A stretch of 8,521 bases of DNA, taken from positions 1 through 8,521 of the forward strand of contig JALSOU010000156.1 of NCBI GenBank assembly GCA_026986305.1, written 5' to 3'. Position numbers and translations under genes: made by a program. Of the stretch, positions 4,172 through 8,521 are shown one piece after another. The notes beneath the pieces are model-generated. The model did no database searches. It saw only the letters and a list, made by a program, of their open reading frames with translations, and was not told where the DNA came from. The DNA comes from Thermoplasmata archaeon. GTDB lineage: Archaea; Thermoplasmatota; Thermoplasmata; WALJ01. Numbering within the stretch: the stretch's first letter is position 1; each line of letters opens with the position of its first letter.

Positions 4172-7100
4172 CTACAACAGCTGACTTAACTGTTCCTGAA
4201 GCTCCTCCACGAACCTCTTCTTTTCCTCAACTTCCTTCTCCTTCTTCTCTATCTGCTTGAGCTTCTTTTCCACATCCTTTTCCCGCTTTGAAAGCTCTTT
4301 TTCTCTTGTCTCCAGATCTTTAATCCTCTTATCCAGCTCTTTTTCCTTCTCTTTAAGGCTCTTTTCCATCTCCTTAATCTCCTTCTCCCTTGCCTTCAAG
4401 CGCTCATTGATCTCCTTTTCCACGGATTCCCTGAGTTTCATGGCTTCCTGTGAATCTTTCTCGATCTGCCTCCAAACCGCAGCTATCTCCTCCCTTTCCT
4501 TGGCGATGCTGTCCCTCTCCTCCATAAGATGCTCCTCCCATGATTTGAGCGCTCTCTCTTTATTTTCCAGATCTTCTGCCTTTCTTTCCAGCTCCTTTTT
4601 CAGGTTTTCAAGCTCATTTTTAAGAGGTTTGAGCTCCTTTTCTAGCGCATTTCTGTGCTCCTCTAACTTCTCCCTCTCCTCCTCTATCTTTCTGAGTATC
4701 TCTTCGTTCTTTCTGCGCTCCGCGCTCTTCGCATATCTCATCAGAGCTATGGCACCCTTCTTTATCTCCTCAAGGTCCTTCTCCTTTTTCTCTAGGAGCT
4801 CCATATCCCTTTTAAGCGCCTCTTCCCTCTCTTTAATAGCCAGCTCCCTTTCCATAAGGGATTTTCTCATGTTTTCAAGGTCCCTGCGCTCCTTCTCTAT
4901 GTGCTCCATCATCTTAGGCATCTCTGCCTTCATCCTCTGAAGCTCCTCAATCTCCCCTTCCACCTTCCTTCTTTTCTCCTCAATCTCCGATTCCCTGTTG
5001 CTCAGCTCCTTCTCCCACTCCTCAAGCTCCTTCTCCTTCTCCATTATGCTCCTGCTCTGGCTCTCCAGAGACTCGAGTTTAAGCGCTATCTCCTCAGCGC
5101 CTCTTTCAAGCTCCTTCTCCTTTATCTCTATCTCCTGAATTCTCTCATAAATCTCCCTTTTTCTCCCTTCAAGCTCCTTTTCCATCTCTTTAAGCTCATT
5201 CTCACGCGCTCTTATCTTCTTCTCCCTCTCATCAAGCTCCCTTGACAGGCTCTCTAGCCTCTTACCTTCGCGGGTGACCTTCTTCCACATCTCGTTTATT
5301 TCCCTCTTCTCCTCAGCCACAGCCCTCTTTTCCTCACTAAAGATGCGCTCTTTCTCAGCCAATCTTTCTTCCCTCTTTTTTAGGAGAGCCTCCCTCTTTT
5401 CAAGCTCCTTCTCGGCGCGCTCCACATCCCTTTCTCTGAACGCTATCTCCTTCTCCCTTTTCTCAGCATCCCTTATAACAGCCATCGCCCTCTCTTCTTT
5501 CTCCTGAAGTTCCTTCTCTCTGGCATCAAGCTCTTCAATCCTGCTCTTTATGTCCTCCAGAGCTGCCTCTATCTCACCTTCCCTCTTTCTCAGATCCTTT
5601 AGCCCCTCATTGAGCTCATTTTCCCGTTTATCCAGCTCCTTCTCCTTTTCAGACAGAGCCGCATCTCTTCTATCCAGTTCTTCCCTCAGCTCCTCAATCT
5701 TCTTCCTCTCAGCCTCCATTTCTCTTATAGAGGACTCGCGCTCCGCCTCAAACCTTATCCTTTCCTTTTCAAGAGCCTCTTTTTCCCTCTCAAAGGCCTT
5801 TCTATCCTCTTTCAGAGCGCTCCTCTCATCCTTAATCCTCTCTTCCCTCTCCCTGAGCTTATCTTCCTTTTTATCCAGCCTTTCTTCCTTCTTCTTCAGC
5901 TCAGCTTCCAGAGAGCTCAGCTCCTTCTCCCTGTTTTCAATCTCCTTTTCCTTTGCCCTTATCTTTTCCTCCCTCGCTTTAAGCTCCTTTCTAACATTCT
6001 CAATCTCATTCTCCCTGCTGTTAAGAAGCTCCTCCCTCGCTTTAAGCTCCTCCTCCCGTATCTCAAGCTCCTTTCTCTTCTTATCAATCTCATCAAGCTC
6101 TCTGGCAATCTCTCCTTTCCTTTCCTCGACCTCCTTTTCAAACTCCTTTTTGCGGTTCTGTAGCTCTGCCAGCCTCTTTTCAAGCTCTTTCTCCCTTTTC
6201 TCAAGCTCGGCTCTTTCCTTTTCAATCCTCTCCTCCCTCGCCTTTATCTCATCTCTGAGCTCCTTTTCCCTCTTCTGGAGAGCATTTTCCTTTTCATCAA
6301 GCTCTTTTTCCCGTTTATCCAGATCTTTAATCCTCTTTTCAATCTCTTTTTCCTGCTTCTCAATCCCCTTTATCCTCTCCTGAATCTCCTTTTCAGCCCT
6401 TTCCTTTTCAGCCTCAAAGTCCTTAATCCTCTTTTCCAGCTCCTCCCTGTCTTTCATGAGGGCGGCCATCTCCTTATCCTTGAGCTCCTTTATGGCCTTT
6501 TCCTGATCCTTCCTGAGCTTCTCCCTCTCCTTTTCCAGCTCCTTCTTTATGTTCTCCCTTTCAGCCTCCAGAGACTTCCTCTCCTTCTCTATGTCGGAGC
6601 GCTCCTTTTCAAGATTTTTTGCCTCTTCTTCCAGCTCTTTCTCTCTTTTGGCGATATCATTCTCCTTCGATTCCAGCTTCTTCCTTAGATTTTCCAAATC
6701 CTTTTTAGACTTCTCTATCTCCTTCTCAAAGCTCTTTTTCTCCTCCTCAAAGGACTTCCTCTCATCTTCAAGGCTTTTTTCCCTCTTTTTAAGCTCAGCT
6801 TCCAGCTTGGATAGATCCTTCTCTCTCGATTCCAGATCTTTCTCTCTCTTTGAAATCTCACCAGATTTTTCCATCTCCTTTTCCAGATCCTTCAGCTTCT
6901 TTTCGAGTGAGCTCTTTTCCTTCTCCAGCCCCTCCCTCTCCTTCTGGATACTCTCCAGCTTCTTCTCCAGTTCCTCCCTGCCTTTTGAGGCCTCTTTAAG
7001 CTCTCTGTTCTCCTTCTCTAGAGACTCTATCTTCTTTTCAAGATCTTTTATACGCTCTTCAAGGGCCTTTGTTTTCTCCTCAGAAGCCCTCTTCATCTCC

Positions 7101-7201
7101 TGAATTATGCTTTCAAGGCCCTCGATGCCCTCCTCCTTCTTCTCTTCTCCTCCAGCGACGCCTTCTTCAAGAACCTCTCTCGCTCTGTCTCTCAGGCCCA
7201 T
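4172..7201 (-). CDS. Giant cysteine-free coiled-coil protein (1009 aa)
   Basis: No family is recognised. After a short Gly/Glu-rich head (about 1-30), nearly the whole chain is Glu/Lys/Arg-rich alpha helix built on repeats such as KREKELE. There is no Cys, Thr is very rare, and only two prolines appear (762 and 859). No Walker A, hinge, head or membrane segment is seen, so it is not an SMC or Rad50 protein despite likely matches to them in searches. From 358 to 484, nineteen successive heptads place Leu/Ile/Val/Phe exactly every seventh residue, while the second core position is usually charged. A continuous rod would be roughly 150 nm (about 0.15 nm per residue). It starts with the ATG immediately after the TAG of the zinc-ribbon gene, with GGTGA four bases before it, so translation is coupled. 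A structural, spacer or tethering role is plausible but not shown. Confidence 0.88.
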   Translation of the reverse strand: MGLRDRAREVLEEGVAGGEEKKEEGIEGLESIIQEMKRASEEKTKALEERIKDLEKKIESLEKENRELKEASKGREELEKKLESIQKEREGLEKEKSSLEKKLKDLEKEMEKSGEISKREKDLESREKDLSKLEAELKKREKSLEDERKSFEEEKKSFEKEIEKSKKDLENLRKKLESKENDIAKREKELEEEAKNLEKERSDIEKERKSLEAERENIKKELEKEREKLRKDQEKAIKELKDKEMAALMKDREELEKRIKDFEAEKERAEKEIQERIKGIEKQEKEIEKRIKDLDKREKELDEKENALQKREKELRDEIKAREERIEKERAELEKREKELEKRLAELQNRKKEFEKEVEERKGEIARELDEIDKKRKELEIREEELKAREELLNSRENEIENVRKELKAREEKIRAKEKEIENREKELSSLEAELKKKEERLDKKEDKLREREERIKDERSALKEDRKAFEREKEALEKERIRFEAERESSIREMEAERKKIEELREELDRRDAALSEKEKELDKRENELNEGLKDLRKREGEIEAALEDIKSRIEELDAREKELQEKEERAMAVIRDAEKREKEIAFRERDVERAEKELEKREALLKKREERLAEKERIFSEEKRAVAEEKREINEMWKKVTREGKRLESLSRELDEREKKIRARENELKEMEKELEGRKREIYERIQEIEIKEKELERGAEEIALKLESLESQSRSIMEKEKELEEWEKELSNRESEIEEKRRKVEGEIEELQRMKAEMPKMMEHIEKERRDLENMRKSLMERELAIKEREEALKRDMELLEKKEKDLEEIKKGAIALMRYAKSAERRKNEEILRKIEEEREKLEEHRNALEKELKPLKNELENLKKELERKAEDLENKERALKSWEEHLMEERDSIAKEREEIAAVWRQIEKDSQEAMKLRESVEKEINERLKAREKEIKEMEKSLKEKEKELDKRIKDLETREKELSKREKDVEKKLKQIEKKEKEVEEKKRFVEELQEQLSQLL

Positions 7202-8284
7202 CTATTCACCCACATGATATCTATCCAGAACTCGTTCATACAGCTTGAAGTCCTCAGACCTTGCGAAGTCCTCTATTATCTTGTCAGGGAGATTTTCCAG
7301 CAGGTCGTCCAGAACCTTCAGTATCCTCCTGAGCTCGTTCTCTTCCTCTATCCTCATCTTTATCGCTGTTAAAACCGTGTTCATCTCCTTTTTCATCTCA
7401 TATATGAACTCAGATATCTTCTCATCCTTTTCCTTCTCGCTGAGATTTTTTATCTCTTCTTCCATTTTCTTTTCCAGTTCAAGCCAGTCTTCCAGAAGCA
7501 TCTTAGCACTGCTTTCCTCACCTATCCTCTTTCTAAGATCCTCTATCTCTGCGTTGAGGCTGTTTATATGATTCCTCAGATCCTCCTCCCTTTTCATGCT
7601 GCCTTTCTTTATGTTCGCTATCTCCCTCCTCAATTGCCTCTCCTTCTCTATGTTCTCATCCTCTTTCCTTTTTAGGATGTCCTTAACAGATTTAAGGGTG
7701 TCATCCAGATCGGCGAGGGAGCGCTCTATTCCTTTCAGCTCCTTATCGAGAACATCTATCTGCTCCTTAAGTTCATCCTTTGTGGCCTGTTTTCTAGCTG
7801 ATTTCAGCTTCTTATCTAGAATTTCTTTCTCTTCCGCCACTATGTCTTTGACTGAGTTGAGAAACCTGATTACCCTCTTTATCCTCTTTTCCCAATCATC
7901 TCCTTCTTCTTCGGTTTCTAGGTCATCTAAATTTATTCCAGCTATTCTTTTGAAAACATTGACCACCATTTCAGCCTCTTCCTGATAATCCTCCGCTTCC
8001 TGCTCAGCCAGACTCTTGCCCCATGTCAGGAGTTTCTGGAGGAATTCCTCATCGCTTTTAGCATTACTCTTTTTTTCTTTAATCTTTTCAAAGGTGTATC
8101 CACATGCGGTGCAGATGACGGCGTCTATATCGTTTATAGTGCCACAATTCGGACATCTCTTACCCTGCTTTACCCCTTCGAAAACCGCCCCACAATTAGG
8201 ACATTTTTTATCGCTTTCACTGACGGGTGCCCCGCATTTCGGACAGACAAAATCGCCGGTTTGTAGGTGAACTTTCAGAACCAT
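7202..8284 (-). CDS. Double zinc-ribbon coiled-coil protein (360 aa)
   Basis: Two zinc ribbons open the protein: C14/C17 with C28/C31 (CPKCGAP, CPNCGAVF) and C44/C47 with C58/C61 (CPNCGT, CTACGYTF). A charged segment follows. Residues about 145-320 are a long coiled coil, and 320-360 is a less regular helical end (LDDLLENLPDKIIEDF). No catalytic motif, membrane segment or signal peptide is seen. Paired ribbons of this zinc-ribbon type usually mediate protein or nucleic-acid contacts, so it may be an adaptor that docks the giant coiled-coil protein encoded directly downstream. Its TAG is followed at once by that gene's ATG. The start at 8282-8284 places the first ribbon at the expected distance and lies about 28 bases from a TATA-like element. 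No Shine-Dalgarno match is present, so the mRNA may be nearly leaderless. The exact function is unknown. Confidence 0.87.
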   Translation of the reverse strand: MVLKVHLQTGDFVCPKCGAPVSESDKKCPNCGAVFEGVKQGKRCPNCGTINDIDAVICTACGYTFEKIKEKKSNAKSDEEFLQKLLTWGKSLAEQEAEDYQEEAEMVVNVFKRIAGINLDDLETEEEGDDWEKRIKRVIRFLNSVKDIVAEEKEILDKKLKSARKQATKDELKEQIDVLDKELKGIERSLADLDDTLKSVKDILKRKEDENIEKERQLRREIANIKKGSMKREEDLRNHINSLNAEIEDLRKRIGEESSAKMLLEDWLELEKKMEEEIKNLSEKEKDEKISEFIYEMKKEMNTVLTAIKMRIEEENELRRILKVLDDLLENLPDKIIEDFARSEDFKLYERVLDRYHVGE

Positions 8285-8307
8285 GACGAAAGGAGAACTG
8301 CTTGGGG

Positions 8308-8326
8308 TTTATTAAATTTTTTAATC
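8308..8326 (-). promoter_or_regulatory. TATA-like promoter for the zinc-ribbon/coiled-coil operon
   Basis: On the minus strand GATTAAAAAATTTAATAAA spans 8308-8326. Taking TTTAATAAA (8308-8316) as the box, the start is predicted near 8287, leaving a leader of only a few bases. The AT-rich run makes the exact box uncertain. Confidence 0.45.
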
Positions 8327-8382
8327 TATGAAAGAGTGTTGGCATACTTAAATATCATATAATAAAATAATATAAAAATATT
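8327..8382 (-). terminator. AT-rich intergenic stretch after leuD, likely T-tract termination
   Basis: Downstream of the LeuD stop the minus strand reads AATATTTTTATATTATTTTA and similar T-rich sequence to about 8351. This fits archaeal T-tract termination. No gene is seen between LeuD and the zinc-ribbon operon promoter. Confidence 0.35.
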
Positions 8383-8521
8383 TTAATTTTTAATTTCTTT
8401 TTTAATATATTCTATAAGACCTCCTGCTTCAATTATCTTTATCACATTCTCAGGAAACGGCGGGAACCTGTATTCCTCATTCTTTGTGTGGTTTATCACC
8501 ACTCCTTTCTCAAGGTCAACC
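8383..8521 (-). CDS. leuD: 3-isopropylmalate dehydratase small subunit, C-terminal 45 residues (runs off the right edge)
   Basis: The minus strand reads VDLEKGVVIN at the window edge, then YRFPPFPENVIKIIEAGG, then LIEYIKKEIKN and a TAA stop. The pattern of a VDLExG turn, a short strand, FxPFPxxVxxIIEAGGLIEYIKK and a Lys-rich end is the typical C-terminus of LeuD, the swivel-domain small subunit. With the iron-sulfur large subunit LeuC it isomerises 2- to 3-isopropylmalate in leucine synthesis. Archaeal members may also or instead act on citramalate or homoaconitate intermediates, which these 45 residues cannot decide. The 5' part and any leuC lie beyond the window. It is separated from the next gene by nearly 100 bases of AT-rich DNA. 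Confidence 0.85.
   Translation of the reverse strand, partial: VDLEKGVVINHTKNEEYRFPPFPENVIKIIEAGGLIEYIKKEIKN

Noticed and set aside
4257..7103. Several long plus-strand ORFs rich in Ser, Phe and Leu opposite the giant coiled-coil gene
   Set aside because: They are the antisense of Lys/Glu codons (AAG, GAG, AAA), which read as Leu, Phe and Ser and rarely give stops. They have no start signals and no domain sense.
4172..7201. SMC/Rad50 chromosome-segregation or repair protein
   Set aside because: The coiled coil resembles these by composition only. There is no Walker A, signature motif, Walker B or hinge in the 1009 residues.
8016..8270. Plus-strand ORF of 84 codons opposite the zinc ribbons
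   Set aside because: Its repeated PQFGH and PHFGQ strings are the antisense of the CPNCG-type zinc-ribbon codons.

Overview
The window looks like chromosomal DNA of a euryarchaeon, most likely in or near the Thermoplasmata (an Aciduliprofundum-like organism is my best guess, from memory of the protein families and not from a search). The archaeal marks are: a gene for ribosomal protein eL41; a tRNA-Trp gene whose intron has bulge-helix-bulge splice sites and carries a box C/D methylation guide; BRE/TATA-type promoters 24-28 bases from start codons without ribosome binding sites; and DUF835, a family found mainly in archaea.

Layout. At the left edge (1-145, minus) is the N-terminus of a RecF/OLD-like P-loop ATPase. 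Next (192-3157, minus) is a two-gene operon with a 4-base overlap. Both genes encode a DUF835 domain followed by five TPRs; the first gene adds a roadblock/longin-like domain and the second adds a zinc ribbon. Divergent from it, on the plus strand, is eL41 (3272-3379). Its stop codon directly abuts a tRNA-Trp(CCA) gene (3380-3546) with a 94-base intron that folds as a C/D guide RNA. From 3616 to 4075 (minus) lies a small-protein cluster: an 83-residue tail-anchored protein and two very short hydrophobic ORFs of 31 and 20 codons that fall below usual length cut-offs. From 4172 to 8284 (minus) is a second two-gene operon: a 360-residue double zinc-ribbon/coiled-coil protein, followed with no gap between stop and start by a 1009-residue, cysteine-free, almost proline-free coiled-coil protein. 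At the right edge (8383-8521, minus) is the C-terminus of LeuD, the isopropylmalate dehydratase small subunit.

How they may work together. The DUF835-TPR pair looks like two related scaffold or sensor proteins made in a coupled way. The zinc-ribbon coiled-coil protein and the giant coiled-coil protein look like partners in a filamentous or tethering structure of unknown role. The eL41/tRNA-Trp pair appears to share one promoter and one transcript. That transcript would carry a ribosomal protein ORF, a tRNA and a guide RNA that modifies the same tRNA before splicing. This locus is the most informative part of the window.
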